Positions 8,710 to 17,667 of a DNA stretch of 64,000 bases are shown here, piece after piece (position 1 is the first letter of the stretch; each line of letters opens with the position of its first letter). Origin of the DNA: Defluviitaleaceae bacterium (lineage in GTDB: Bacteria; Bacillota; Clostridia; Lachnospirales; WQUN01); the NCBI GenBank assembly GCA_009788055.1, contig WQSG01000005.1, positions 1 to 64,000 on the forward strand. Reading direction: 5' to 3'. A program made the position numbers and the translations under genes. Under the pieces are notes generated by a model. It did no database searches and was not told where the DNA came from. It was given only the letters and a program-made list of their open reading frames with translations.

Positions 8710-9129
8710 CTAAACCCGCCATTGCCTGCTGCTTTGCACGGATGGGTCGCTTAGTATTTCATTGGCGGGCGGGCTTATTGCATCCTCCAGCATTCTGTGA
8801 AGCACGTTCATGCGTATAGAGCCTTCTTCTTCCCGCCCCATAAGTTCGCGGATGACGTCGATAGTTTGGCTTTGTATGGCTTGTGACGCAGATGTTTGAA
8901 CATTGTTTCTCATTGACGAAACTTGTCCGCCGCCGAGCCGAGCCACTTCTGCCATATGCGCCCTGCCTAAACCGCCGCCGACATCAACACGGCTTGCTAC
9001 TTCCCTGCGAAGCTTGCGCTCTGCTATTTGTTGCTGATTAAGCCCGTTGCGGTTTTGGATATATTCTCCCGTACCGTCAATTCTTGTGTTAATGTATGCG
9101 GGAACGTATGTTGGGTTGTTTGCATTCAT
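8710..9129 (-). CDS. Small hypothetical protein, polar and helical
   Basis: 139 residues with a strong ribosome-binding site (AAGGAGGAATCAACATG). No signal peptide, membrane helix or known domain is visible. The N-terminus is Asn/Tyr-rich (YVPAYINTRIDGTGEYIQ), the middle is Gln/Ser-rich, and the C-terminal third can form amphipathic helices. It is monocistronic, ends at the 8633-8680 terminator and is transcribed away from selO. The function is unknown. Confidence 0.6.
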   Translation of the reverse strand: MNANNPTYVPAYINTRIDGTGEYIQNRNGLNQQQIAERKLRREVASRVDVGGGLGRAHMAEVARLGGGQVSSMRNNVQTSASQAIQSQTIDVIRELMGREEEGSIRMNVLHRMLEDAISPPANEILSDPSVQSSRQWRV

Positions 9130-9257
9130 GTTGATTCCTCCTTATTTTGCACTGCGCTATACATATTATATCGGCAGAAAATATGGCACATATTAGCATT
9201 ATTTTTTTTCGGAATAATAATTCCGCCGTTGTGCAGTATATCAACGAGGTGAAAAAA

Positions 9258-10658
9258 ATGGTAAACGACGGTTGGAATTTGGAGCATACGTATGCGGGGT
9301 TGCCAAAGATATTTTACCGCAAGCAAAACCCCGTCCGAGTGCCTGTGCCGCAAACGGTTATTTTTAATGAAGGGCTTGCGCGGGATTTGGGGCTTGATTA
9401 CGAAAAATTAAAGCAAGACGCGGAAATTTTTGCGGGCAACAAATTGCCGCCGAATTCATTGCCTATTGCGCAAGCGTATGCGGGATATCAGTTTGGGCAT
9501 TTTGCAATGCTGGGTGACGGACGCGCCATTTTGCTTGGCGAGCAAGTAACGCCGAACGGACGCAGATTTGATATCCAGCTTAAAGGTTCGGGGCGAACGC
9601 GGTTTTCCCGAGGCGGTGACGGTTACGCGGCTTTACAGCCAATGTTGCGGGAATATATCATCAGCGAGGCTATGTTTTCGCTGGGGATCCCCACAACGCG
9701 GTCGCTGGCGGTTGTTAGCACGGGAAGGGATGTTATTCGCGAAAAAACATTGCCCGGTGCGGTTTTAACGCGGGTTGCGGCAAGTCATATTCGGGTGGGT
9801 ACTTTCAATTATGTAGCGGCGTTCGGAACGGCGGACGACCTTCGCGCCCTTGCGGACTACACCATTTTGCGGCATTTTCCTGCACTGGAAAACGAGAGCG
9901 ACAAGTACGTTTTGTTATTGCGCGAAGTTGCGCAATTGCAAGCCGCGTTGATTGCGCAGTGGCAACTTGTCGGTTTCATCCATGGCGTGATGAATACCGA
10001 CAACATGGCTGTTTCAGGCGAAACAATAGACTTCGGCCCGTGCGCGTTTATGGACACCTACGACCCAAACACGGTTTTCAGTTCAATAGACACAGAGGGG
10101 CGTTATTCCTATAAAAATCAGCCCGCAATGGGCGCGTGGAACTTGGCGCGTTTTGCGGAATCGCTACTGCCGCTGATTCACGAAAACAAAGCCAACGCGG
10201 CAGAGCAAGCCCATGCGGAAATCTCAAATTATTGGGAGTACTACAACACAAATTGGCTAAACGGTATGCGCAAAAAGTTGGGCTTCACAAACGAAAGCCC
10301 GCAAGACGCAGAAATCGCAACCGAACTGCTAGACATCATGGAAAAAAACAAACTGGATTACACAAACACCTTCTACGCGCTGTCAACTTCGGCGGAAGAA
10401 AATTCGTCGCTTGAAATCCCCTCACTTTCCGAATGGGCAAAAAAATGGCGCGGCAAAAATCCAACACAACCCCGCAACCCCGCCGTCATCCCGCGCAACC
10501 ACCGCGTAGAAGAAGCCCTATCCGCCGCCGAACAAGGCGACCTTTCCGTAATGCACAATCTTCTTTCCGCTTTACAAAACCCCTACCAACCCCACGAAGA
10601 ATACTCCCAACCCCCACCACCCACACACTGCAACTACAAAACCTTCTGCGGCACGTAA
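9258..10658 (+). CDS. selO: SelO/YdiU-family protein AMPylase
   Basis: 466 residues from the ATG behind GAGGTG; an upstream in-frame ATG lacks a ribosome-binding site. SelO is a pseudokinase-fold enzyme that transfers AMP from ATP to Ser/Thr/Tyr of target proteins, linked to redox stress. Recognisable blocks are [20 protein letters not shown] near 118, GALTR-like [15 protein letters not shown] near 174, and [19 protein letters not shown] near 240 (catalytic-loop region, with DFGPCAFMD after it). The C-terminus ends FCGT. It uses cysteine, not selenocysteine, there. It is divergent from the 8710-9129 gene. Confidence 0.93.
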   Translation: MVNDGWNLEHTYAGLPKIFYRKQNPVRVPVPQTVIFNEGLARDLGLDYEKLKQDAEIFAGNKLPPNSLPIAQAYAGYQFGHFAMLGDGRAILLGEQVTPNGRRFDIQLKGSGRTRFSRGGDGYAALQPMLREYIISEAMFSLGIPTTRSLAVVSTGRDVIREKTLPGAVLTRVAASHIRVGTFNYVAAFGTADDLRALADYTILRHFPALENESDKYVLLLREVAQLQAALIAQWQLVGFIHGVMNTDNMAVSGETIDFGPCAFMDTYDPNTVFSSIDTEGRYSYKNQPAMGAWNLARFAESLLPLIHENKANAAEQAHAEISNYWEYYNTNWLNGMRKKLGFTNESPQDAEIATELLDIMEKNKLDYTNTFYALSTSAEENSSLEIPSLSEWAKKWRGKNPTQPRNPAVIPRNHRVEEALSAAEQGDLSVMHNLLSALQNPYQPHEEYSQPPPPTHCNYKTFCGT

Positions 10659-10775
10659 AAACCGCGCAAATGCGCGGTTCTAGTTTTGCGGTGCAGTTTA
10701 TCGCTAGTCCATGTCAAAGTTTGGGTCAAGCCTTTTTAAAGGCTTGCGGGGTTCGGGGCAGAGCCCCGAGGTTTT
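10657..10775. repeat. Dispersed modular repeat, copy 4
   Basis: Sits between the convergent selO and smc genes. It begins with an AACCGCGC/GCGCGGTT hairpin, then CAAGCCTTTTTAAAGGCTTG, then GGGGC-AGA-GCCCC and CGAGGTTTT. The first hairpin probably terminates selO, and the last bases overlap the smc stop codon. Confidence 0.8.
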
Positions 10776-13700
10776 AATACTTCGTATCCGACTCCTCCAC
10801 AATTTTAACACTTACCATTTTAGAAACGCCTTGTTCTTCCATGGTAACGCCGTAAAGGGTATCGGCGGCTTCCATTGTGCCCTTGCGGTGGGTGATGATA
10901 ATGAACTGAGTGCCCTTCGCGTACTGTTTCAGAAAGTTTGCGAAACGGGCAACGTTTGCATCATCCAGCGCGGATTCGATTTCGTCCAAGACGCAGAAGG
11001 GCGATGGCTTCATCCGCAGGATGGAAAACAGAAGCGTGATTGCAGTAAGTGCGCGTTCGCCGCCGGAAAGAAGCATCAGGTTTTGCAAAGATTTTCCGGG
11101 GGGCTGGGCGATAATTTCTATGCCGGATTCCAGCACGTTTTCCGTATCCAAAAGGCGAAGGCTGGCTTTTCCGCCCTCAAACATCTCTTTAAAAACTTCG
11201 CTGAAATGCTCGGCTATTACCGCAAATTTTTCCGCAAAACGATTTTCCATTTCGGCGGTAAGGTTTGCGATAAGTTCGTTAAGGGCGGCTTCCGCTTCCA
11301 AAATATCGTCGCGCTGGGTTGTGAGAAAACCGTGGCGCGTTTTTATTTGCTTGAACGCCTCAATTGCGCCAAGGTTTACATCTGTCATGCCCGCAAGTTC
11401 GGACTTTAACTGCGAACCCGTTTTGCGAAGCGTTGCCTCGGTAAGGTCTTCGCGTTTGAATTGCATTGCGGTTTGATATGTCAACCCGTACTCTTCCCAT
11501 ACCTCGTTGTGCAAGCGGTGGCTGGACGCGTCAAGGCTTTCTTTGCGCGCTTCAAGGCGGGCGATTTCGCGCTCCAACAGGTTTGTTGCATCGGTTTGAC
11601 TGCGCTCGTCTGCTTCGGCTTTTGCAATGGCGGCATCAAGCGCGTTTTTTTCCGCCTCGCTTGCGGTTAGTTCTTTGCGCGATTCTTCCAGCCGCGATTG
11701 GATTTTTTCAAGCTGTGCCGCAATTTCTTGGCGGTTTTCTTGGGATTGTTTGATTGCCGTTTCGTTTGCGGAAATTTCTGCAAGAAGCATTTTCTTTTCC
11801 TGTTCCAGCGTTGAAATTTCCTTTTGCAAGCGCGAAATGTTGGACTTTGAGTGGGTGATTACCTCCGTTTTGCGGGTGATTTCTACGCGCAGTTCCGTTA
11901 CCGCGTCGGCTTCTTCCGTGATGGTTTTGCGGTTCTGCTCGGTTTCGCGCTGATAATTTTCCAGCGCGGCGCGGGCGTTTTCTACCAGTTCTTCTTTTTG
12001 CAGAAGCTCCGTTTTTGCAACACGAACCGCGCCGTTTGCTTCAACTATCCGTGCCATTATTTTTTCATTTTCTTCATTATAATTTTGCGAATTTTCTTGC
12101 AAAGTTTTTAGCGTCTCGTTTGCGTTTTGTTGTTTTGCGCGAAGATTTTTTTCTTCAAGTTGCAGTGTGCTTACGGTTTCATTTGTCTGCGCCAAAACGT
12201 CACGGGTGGTTGCACGTTTTTCGTTTAATTTTGCCTCACGCCGGTTGAGAATTTCCATGTCGCGTTGCAGTTCCGTTACTTCAATTTTCAGTTGCTCCAA
12301 CTGCCTAGCACGGCCTATTATTCCCGCGCTTTGCCGCGCCACGCTTCCGCCCGTTATCGCGCCGCCCGGGCTTAAACGCTCGCCGCCCTTGGTAACAATT
12401 TTGTATGAATATCTGAATTTTTTATGAAGCGCAAGGGCGTTTTCCAGCGTGTCCATTATCACGATATCGCCTAATAGTTGCGAAATTACGGGGGCGTAAA
12501 CGTCCTCGCAGTCCACCAGTTCGGCGGCAATGCCGATGTAGCCCTGCTCATTTTGCAAGCGGTATGTGTCGATGTTTCTGCCCTTCACAGCGGTAAGCGG
12601 CAGAAATGTTGCGCGGCCTTCCTTTGCGCGTTTCAGAAATTCGATTGCGTGTTTGGCATCACCCTCGGTTTTTGTGATGATGTTTTGTGCCGCGCCGCCC
12701 AGCGCGATTTCAATTGCCGTTTCAAACTCGTCCTCCACGCCGATTAACTCACCAACCGCGCCGCAAATGCCCGCAAATGCCGCGTCTGTTTTTTGCCGCG
12801 AAAGCACCGCTTTTACACTGCGGTAATATCCTTCATGCCCCGCTTCAAGGTCGGAGAGGGCGCGGAAACGTCCGCGTTTTGCCGTTAAATCTTCCGACGT
12901 AATGCGCAGTTCGCGTTGCAATGTGTCCGCTTCTGCGCGTAGCTGATTGTATGCTTTTGCGTAGTCCTCCTGATTTTTCAGCGCGGCGGAAAGCTCTTTT
13001 CCGCACGAATTTAACGCCCCTTCGTTTTGCGAAAACGCGGCAGTTGCTTCTTCAAGTCTGTCCTCGTGGCGTTCGATTTCTGTGTCCAGCCGCTCCTTGT
13101 CGTCCTCCAAGCGGCGGTACATATTTTCCGCTTCAAGCACGGCGGCGCGGCTTTCTGTGGCGGCTGTCATTGCGTCCATCACGTTTTGATTTAGGGAATC
13201 CGTTTCCGCCGCGCCCTCGCGCATGGCGTTTTCGTGGCGGGCGGAAATTTCCAATTGCTCTAACAATGCGTGGTTTAGCTCCGATACTTCTGATTGCATT
13301 GCGGAAACATTTTCTTCTTCCGCAGAAATTTCTTCATGCTTGCCCGCAATGCTACTGTCGCGTTTTTCCGCTTCCGTTTTTAGCCTCGCACTGTCCGTTT
13401 CAAGCTGAATACAACGACTTTCCGCCAACTTGATATCCGTTTGCTTTTGCTCGATTATTTTTGTGGTGTCAAGTAAATCCTCCGTGGCGCGGCGATAATT
13501 CGCGTCCGCCGCCGCCGCACGGTTCTTCAATTCTTCCCCCGCAGACCGCGCTTCCGTTAAAAGCCGCTTGCCGTCGCCCGACTGCGACATGATACTTTCA
13601 AGCGATTTTTCTGTATGCTCCATGTCATCATTTATTTTTCGGATATCCGCCAAAAAAATATTTAGGTGAACGCTCTTATATTCATCGCGCAATTCCAGAT

Positions 13701-14343
13701 ACCGCCGCGCTTCTTCGGATTGCGATTCCAGCGGCTCCAGTTGCTCGTCCAATTCCGCGATAATATCATCCACACGGGCGCGGTTTTCCCGCTCGCGCTC
13801 CAGTTTATTTAACGCTTCCGTTCGGCGCGATTTGTATTTGCTGATACCCGCCGCTTCTTCAAAAACGTGCCGTCTGTCTTCCGAACGAAGGCTTAGAATT
13901 TCGTCAATGCGCCCTTGCCCGATAATCGAATACCCATCACGCCCAACGCCCGTATCCATAAAAAGCATTGCGATATCCTTCAAACGACACGCCTCGCCGT
14001 TAATCAGATACTCGCTCTCCCCCGAACGATACACCCGCCGCGTTACAGAAATCTCTTTTTGTTCCAGCGGAAGCCGCTTGTCCGTATTATCCAAACGCAT
14101 AGTAATTTCCGCATAACCAAGCGGTTTGCGGTGCGCCGTTCCTGCAAAAATAATGTCTTCCATTTTTCCGCCGCGAAGCTGCTTCGCGCTTTGTTCGCCA
14201 AGCACCCAACGCAACGCATCGGCTATGTTCGATTTTCCGCTTCCGTTCGGCCCAACAACCGCGTTCATCCCCGGCCCAAAGTCCAACGAAATTCTATCTG
14301 CAAAGGATTTAAAACCCGCAAGTTCCAGTTTCTTCAGATGCAT
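10774..14343 (-). CDS. smc: Chromosome segregation protein SMC
   Basis: 1189 residues, the full family length. Walker A GPNGSGKSN near 32, a long coiled coil (about 170-500), the hinge (about 510-640, with GELIGVEDEFETAIEIALGG), a return coiled coil (about 660-1000), and at the C-terminus the LLSGGERALTAITLLFSIL signature and FCVLDEIESALDDANV Walker B. As a dimer with ScpA and ScpB it loads at the origin and extrudes loops to organise and segregate the chromosome. scpA and scpB are not in the window. The start has CAAGGACG upstream. Confidence 0.98.
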   Translation of the reverse strand: MHLKKLELAGFKSFADRISLDFGPGMNAVVGPNGSGKSNIADALRWVLGEQSAKQLRGGKMEDIIFAGTAHRKPLGYAEITMRLDNTDKRLPLEQKEISVTRRVYRSGESEYLINGEACRLKDIAMLFMDTGVGRDGYSIIGQGRIDEILSLRSEDRRHVFEEAAGISKYKSRRTEALNKLERERENRARVDDIIAELDEQLEPLESQSEEARRYLELRDEYKSVHLNIFLADIRKINDDMEHTEKSLESIMSQSGDGKRLLTEARSAGEELKNRAAAADANYRRATEDLLDTTKIIEQKQTDIKLAESRCIQLETDSARLKTEAEKRDSSIAGKHEEISAEEENVSAMQSEVSELNHALLEQLEISARHENAMREGAAETDSLNQNVMDAMTAATESRAAVLEAENMYRRLEDDKERLDTEIERHEDRLEEATAAFSQNEGALNSCGKELSAALKNQEDYAKAYNQLRAEADTLQRELRITSEDLTAKRGRFRALSDLEAGHEGYYRSVKAVLSRQKTDAAFAGICGAVGELIGVEDEFETAIEIALGGAAQNIITKTEGDAKHAIEFLKRAKEGRATFLPLTAVKGRNIDTYRLQNEQGYIGIAAELVDCEDVYAPVISQLLGDIVIMDTLENALALHKKFRYSYKIVTKGGERLSPGGAITGGSVARQSAGIIGRARQLEQLKIEVTELQRDMEILNRREAKLNEKRATTRDVLAQTNETVSTLQLEEKNLRAKQQNANETLKTLQENSQNYNEENEKIMARIVEANGAVRVAKTELLQKEELVENARAALENYQRETEQNRKTITEEADAVTELRVEITRKTEVITHSKSNISRLQKEISTLEQEKKMLLAEISANETAIKQSQENRQEIAAQLEKIQSRLEESRKELTASEAEKNALDAAIAKAEADERSQTDATNLLEREIARLEARKESLDASSHRLHNEVWEEYGLTYQTAMQFKREDLTEATLRKTGSQLKSELAGMTDVNLGAIEAFKQIKTRHGFLTTQRDDILEAEAALNELIANLTAEMENRFAEKFAVIAEHFSEVFKEMFEGGKASLRLLDTENVLESGIEIIAQPPGKSLQNLMLLSGGERALTAITLLFSILRMKPSPFCVLDEIESALDDANVARFANFLKQYAKGTQFIIITHRKGTMEAADTLYGVTMEEQGVSKMVSVKIVEESDTKY

Positions 14344-14437
14344 TCTAAGTACGTCCTTGTGTTAATTTTTTACTTATTATGCGGGAAATTTGAAGAATAA
14401 TCAACATCAAAACCAAGCCTAATACAGAACCGACTTT

Positions 14438-14773
14438 TTACCCGTTTAGCCCAAAAAAAGTAGCAATTGATGCTATTTTTGCTAACATCCCCACAGCTTC
14501 CTTCACAAGACTACCAGCCCCGGCGCAAAACCCATTAAACCCATACTTGCAGGCTAACTTATCTTCCTCACTTTCTGCAACGACAGCATCTTTAAGATAA
14601 TTTACTAATTGATTGCTTTTATCTTCAGGAATTGATAGGCTTTGAATACGCGGAATAATGCGCTCTACATCAACAGCCAAGTCGTTATTAGGTGATACTC
14701 CATGGTTTATTATATTCGTGCTATTGGAGCCAAAACTCACATTTCCATAATTATCTTTCAAATTATACGTCAT
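14438..14773 (-). CDS. Small protein with N-terminal amyloid-like motif and hydrophobic C-terminus
   Basis: 111 residues from the ATG within ATGACGTATAA, which is also the end of the upstream gene, so translation is coupled with an 11-bp overlap. The N-terminus has DNYGNVSFGSNSTNIINHG, a near repeat of the C-terminal motif of the partner protein. The pattern (V/I-S-F-G-x-x-S-x-N) recalls RHIM-like functional-amyloid motifs. A helical middle (30-80) and a hydrophobic helix (VGMLAKIASIATFFGL, about 93-108) follow. A membrane-active effector is conceivable; no homologue is recognised. Confidence 0.6.
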   Translation of the reverse strand: MTYNLKDNYGNVSFGSNSTNIINHGVSPNNDLAVDVERIIPRIQSLSIPEDKSNQLVNYLKDAVVAESEEDKLACKYGFNGFCAGAGSLVKEAVGMLAKIASIATFFGLNG

Positions 14774-15383
14774 AAGAGGATATCTCCCTGTTAAGAGTAT
14801 TTTCACTTCTATCACCAAAGCTTATGTTTCCCTTATTGTCGTCAATATTGATAACGAGAGTTTCACTTTGTGGTGTGCGACCCAAAAAGCGGTCTGTAAT
14901 TTCGCCTTGAAATTTAAACAATCCGTTTACATCCAGAGAAGAAAAAACAGCCACAAACCCTGAGTTCATTGTAATATGAAGCCCGAACACATCAATGTCC
15001 GGTTTGATAGATTTAAAATAGCTGTATATCATATATCCACAAAAAAGTAGCAAAACCAAGCCCAGTATAGCAACAGTAACACCATCAAGCGCAATAATTA
15101 GGATTAACGACACGACTATACCCGCAATCGTCCATACCGGGAAATTCGGAGTCCCGTCAATCCGGGCAGTCCTTCCCACCCAAGTCCTTGAAATATTTGA
15201 AATCTGCAAAGTAGTTCTGTTTGAATGCTCTTCTTGCCCCATGGCATCATAGCAAATGGAATTGTTTTCAAGCGTTACACGGCCATACTTTAAAACATTA
15301 TTTTTCTCACCACTATCGTTGTCTGTCTTGCCGCTGGTAGCATTCTTAATCACAGCCATATTTTCCAAAAACTTCTCAAACAT
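14763..15383 (-). CDS. Two-helix membrane protein with C-terminal amyloid-like motif
   Basis: 206 residues. A polar N-terminal region (1-75) is followed by two adjacent membrane helices (about 82-102 and 105-127), then a small beta-rich domain (about 130-170). The layout resembles DUF6232-type small membrane proteins, though I am not sure of that. The last 30 residues contain DDNKGNISFGDRSENTLNR, matching the start of the downstream protein. The pair overlaps by 11 bp. No signal peptide is present. The function is unknown; signalling between the two proteins through the shared motif is my inference. Confidence 0.6.
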   Translation of the reverse strand: MFEKFLENMAVIKNATSGKTDNDSGEKNNVLKYGRVTLENNSICYDAMGQEEHSNRTTLQISNISRTWVGRTARIDGTPNFPVWTIAGIVVSLILIIALDGVTVAILGLVLLLFCGYMIYSYFKSIKPDIDVFGLHITMNSGFVAVFSSLDVNGLFKFQGEITDRFLGRTPQSETLVINIDDNKGNISFGDRSENTLNREISSYDV

Positions 15384-15679
15384 TGTAAACCTCCCAAGTA
15401 TTAAGATGGCTATACCGATTTATCTAAATCAGATTTTTGCCAAAAAAATGAATGACCACTGTGTTTCGCGGCTTTACTGATACGGTATCATATTCGGAGC
15501 AGGTTGTCTACATTAAATCATGAAAAATCGACATGAGATGACTGTAGCCGAAGGCAATATGAAAATTTATGACCGGTGGAGCACGAAGTCCAAGTTTACG
15601 AACATTAGTGACTATATTAAGCGTCCTAAATGTGTCCGCTGATTTACTTATGTATGGCAACGCTTTTGTTTGTTTGACT
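15384..15679. other. Gene-poor spacer
   Basis: About 300 bp between the membrane-protein pair and the rRNA methyltransferase. I see no convincing gene, RNA structure or terminator here; short reading frames lack ribosome-binding sites. Confidence 0.4.
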
Positions 15680-16429
15680 TCACGGGCATCGCGCCAGAAT
15701 ATACACAAGTTCGTTGCCGATATGTGCGGTTGCGGTTTGGGTGAAATTGTGCAACAACCCGCTTTCACAAGCGTTTGCGAAAAGCGCGGCATAGTTTTTT
15801 TCCATGCCCTTGTCGCGCCCGCCAAGGCTTTTTGTTGGGAATGAAACGACCAAAAACCGCGTGTTTAGTGCATTCGCAAGGGAGAAGCCCCTGTTTTTGC
15901 ACTGCGCTTCCAAAACGGGTACGAGCTTTAGCATGAATGCGACATCTACCGCTTCGGAGGGGGTTTCCACGGCAAGGTCTGCGCAGGCGGCGGCGGGCGG
16001 AAGCCCGATTTTCCCGAAGAAAATGTTTAGCAAATCCCGTGTGCGCAGGTCGATATCGTATGCGTGGTACGCCGCTAAATTGCGCGTTAATTCCCGTGGC
16101 ATTAGCGGGATGGAAAACGGGTTAAACCCGCAGCCAAGGTCTAAAATTTGCGTGACGCTTTCGCCCGCGTGTTTTAGCACGAACGCAAAAAAATCCTGCA
16201 AGTGGGGCAACCGCTCTTTTGTGGATGCGTGTAATTGCAAGATTTTTTCCGCAGGTTCTTCCAACAAACCTGCCGCTTTTTTATGCGCGTTGCCCTGCAA
16301 ATACGCGCCGTATAGCTGGTGCATTCGTGTTTTGGCGGCCTTTGTCGGGTCTTTTTTTTCGCTTTCTTCCGCGATAATCCGCGCTACCAGCGGCGGGTAA
16401 ATCATGTTGTATTTCGCGCTTAGTGTCAT
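15680..16429 (-). CDS. 16S rRNA (guanine1405-N7)-methyltransferase, ArmA/Rmt-like
   Basis: 249 residues, the same length as RmtB. The family's blocks occur in order: KTRMHQLYGAYL near 33, LHASTKERLP near 68, the SAM-binding LDLGCGFNPFSIPL near 96, FMLKLVPVLEAQ near 166, VVSFPTKSLGGRDKGMEKNY near 195, and IGNELVYIL at the end. Known members methylate N7 of G1405 in the decoding site of 16S rRNA and block 4,6-disubstituted deoxystreptamine aminoglycosides. The start overlaps the tgt stop by ATGA, so the two are co-translated. No mobile element borders it. Resistance in this host is inferred, not shown. Confidence 0.88.
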   Translation of the reverse strand: MTLSAKYNMIYPPLVARIIAEESEKKDPTKAAKTRMHQLYGAYLQGNAHKKAAGLLEEPAEKILQLHASTKERLPHLQDFFAFVLKHAGESVTQILDLGCGFNPFSIPLMPRELTRNLAAYHAYDIDLRTRDLLNIFFGKIGLPPAAACADLAVETPSEAVDVAFMLKLVPVLEAQCKNRGFSLANALNTRFLVVSFPTKSLGGRDKGMEKNYAALFANACESGLLHNFTQTATAHIGNELVYILARCP

Positions 16430-17667
16430 CGTAATTGCTCCATAAGCATATTAAAAAAACGCAAATTGTGAATTGTTGCAAGGCGGTGCGCAAGGCTGTC
16501 GCCAATGCTTGCCAAGTGCCGCAAGTATGCTCGAGAATAATTTTGGCAGGTGTGACAGTCGCAAATGCGCGAAATTGGGCGTGGGTCGCGGCGGTATTCA
16601 TCGTCTAAAATATAGTGATATTTGTAAAAACTTTTGCCCGTACCAAGTTCAATATCGCTCGCCGTTTCAAATTCTTCATTAAAAACATAAAGCCTGTTGT
16701 GCCTCGCTTCCCGCGTGGGAATCACGCAGTCGAACAGGTTATACCCCATCTTAGCACAGGCAACAATATTCTCCGGCCTGCCAATTCCCATTGCGTATTT
16801 CACGCCGCCCTGCGGCATAAGTTCTGCCGTGTACGCCAAGATTTCTTCCGTAAGACGCCCCTCTGCGTCCAGCGGCCAGCCGCCAAAACCAAAGCCCTCA
16901 TATCCCATTTCAATTAGCGCATCCGCACATTCCTTGCGCAAATTTTTTTCGTTACCGCCTTGGATTATTCCGAAGAGCAAGTTCTCGGGGACAGTGCCGT
17001 TCGCTTCGCTCACTTCATTATCCCCGAACCCCTGCAAGCCTTTGAAAAGGCTTGACCCAAACTTTTTATTAAAATCGCGCGAATGCGCGATTTTTGTTAA
17101 AGTTTTTGTCGAACTTTTTTCAAAAAGTTCGCAGGGGTGTGGGGACGGAGTCCCCACGGTCTTTTTCACAGAAGCCGTAAATATAGCCATACACTTTTTG
17201 CCCCAGCGGATTGTAGTGTCAACTGCCTTTGACTGAATATCGTAGGAATCAGACGGGTGGGTGCAGTAGTCGAGAGCCATTAGGATATCGGAGCCGTATG
17301 CCAGTTGGGATTGAATGCACTTTTCGGGCGAGAGAACGGTCTTTTTTCCGTCGCGGCGAAAGATAATTTCATTTGGGCGGATTTCTCCCATGGACGAATT
17401 TTCGCGCAACAAAGAAAACACCTGAAACCCGCCCGAATCCGTGACGATTGGGCGTTTCCAACCCGTGAATGCGTTTAGGCCGCCCATTGCCTTAATCGTG
17501 GACGCGCCCGGTTTTGTCATCAAATGGTAGGCGTTCATTACAATGCCCTGCACGCCGCAGTTTTCCAAGTCCATGCTGTCAACGGTGCGCACAACGCCGC
17601 GTGTTCCGTCGGGGAAAAACGCGGGTAGCCGCACCATTCCGTGGGGTAAAAAAATTTCCTTAGTCAC
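16426..17667 (-). CDS. tgt: Queuine tRNA-ribosyltransferase family protein carrying an in-frame repeat insertion
   Basis: 413 residues. Family marks are DSGGFQVFSLL (near 77), LLFGIIQGG (near 232), FDCVIPTREARHNRLYV with the nucleophilic Asp (near 317), and the zinc site CDCHTCQ...H (near 373). Tgt exchanges guanine 34 of certain tRNAs for a queuine precursor. The GG-L-V-G-E motif is changed to GGWPLDAEG, so this is a divergent branch. Between AIFTASV and LLFGIIQGG lie 62 residues encoded by a dispersed repeat; without them the protein would be 351 residues. It overlaps the metallo-hydrolase by 8 bp and the Rmt-like gene by 4 bp. Activity is uncertain. Confidence 0.85.
   Translation of the reverse strand: MTKEIFLPHGMVRLPAFFPDGTRGVVRTVDSMDLENCGVQGIVMNAYHLMTKPGASTIKAMGGLNAFTGWKRPIVTDSGGFQVFSLLRENSSMGEIRPNEIIFRRDGKKTVLSPEKCIQSQLAYGSDILMALDYCTHPSDSYDIQSKAVDTTIRWGKKCMAIFTASVKKTVGTPSPHPCELFEKSSTKTLTKIAHSRDFNKKFGSSLFKGLQGFGDNEVSEANGTVPENLLFGIIQGGNEKNLRKECADALIEMGYEGFGFGGWPLDAEGRLTEEILAYTAELMPQGGVKYAMGIGRPENIVACAKMGYNLFDCVIPTREARHNRLYVFNEEFETASDIELGTGKSFYKYHYILDDEYRRDPRPISRICDCHTCQNYSRAYLRHLASIGDSLAHRLATIHNLRFFNMLMEQLR
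16979..17164. repeat. Dispersed modular repeat, copy 5, inserted in frame inside tgt
   Basis: Read on the minus strand it starts AAGACCGTGGGG (17164 downward) and ends CCCCGAGAACTT (16979). Modules: GGGGAC-TCC-GTCCCC, the GAACTTTTT hairpin, AAATCGCGC/GCGCGATTT, AAGCCTTTTCAAAGGCTT, and the GTGAGCG...CGAACGGCAC module. The length is 186 bp, exactly 62 codons, with no stop in the tgt frame. Intergenic copies of the same modules show that it is an insertion and not part of the Tgt fold. Confidence 0.9.

Noticed and set aside
9258-10658. Selenocysteine in the SelO protein
   Set aside because: The C-terminus is FCGT followed by a normal stop; no in-frame TGA with a SECIS-like stem was seen.
16426-17667. 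Tgt as DpdA of a DNA 7-deazaguanine modification island
   Set aside because: Sequence blocks fit tRNA-type Tgt better, and no dpd or queuosine-precursor genes are nearby.
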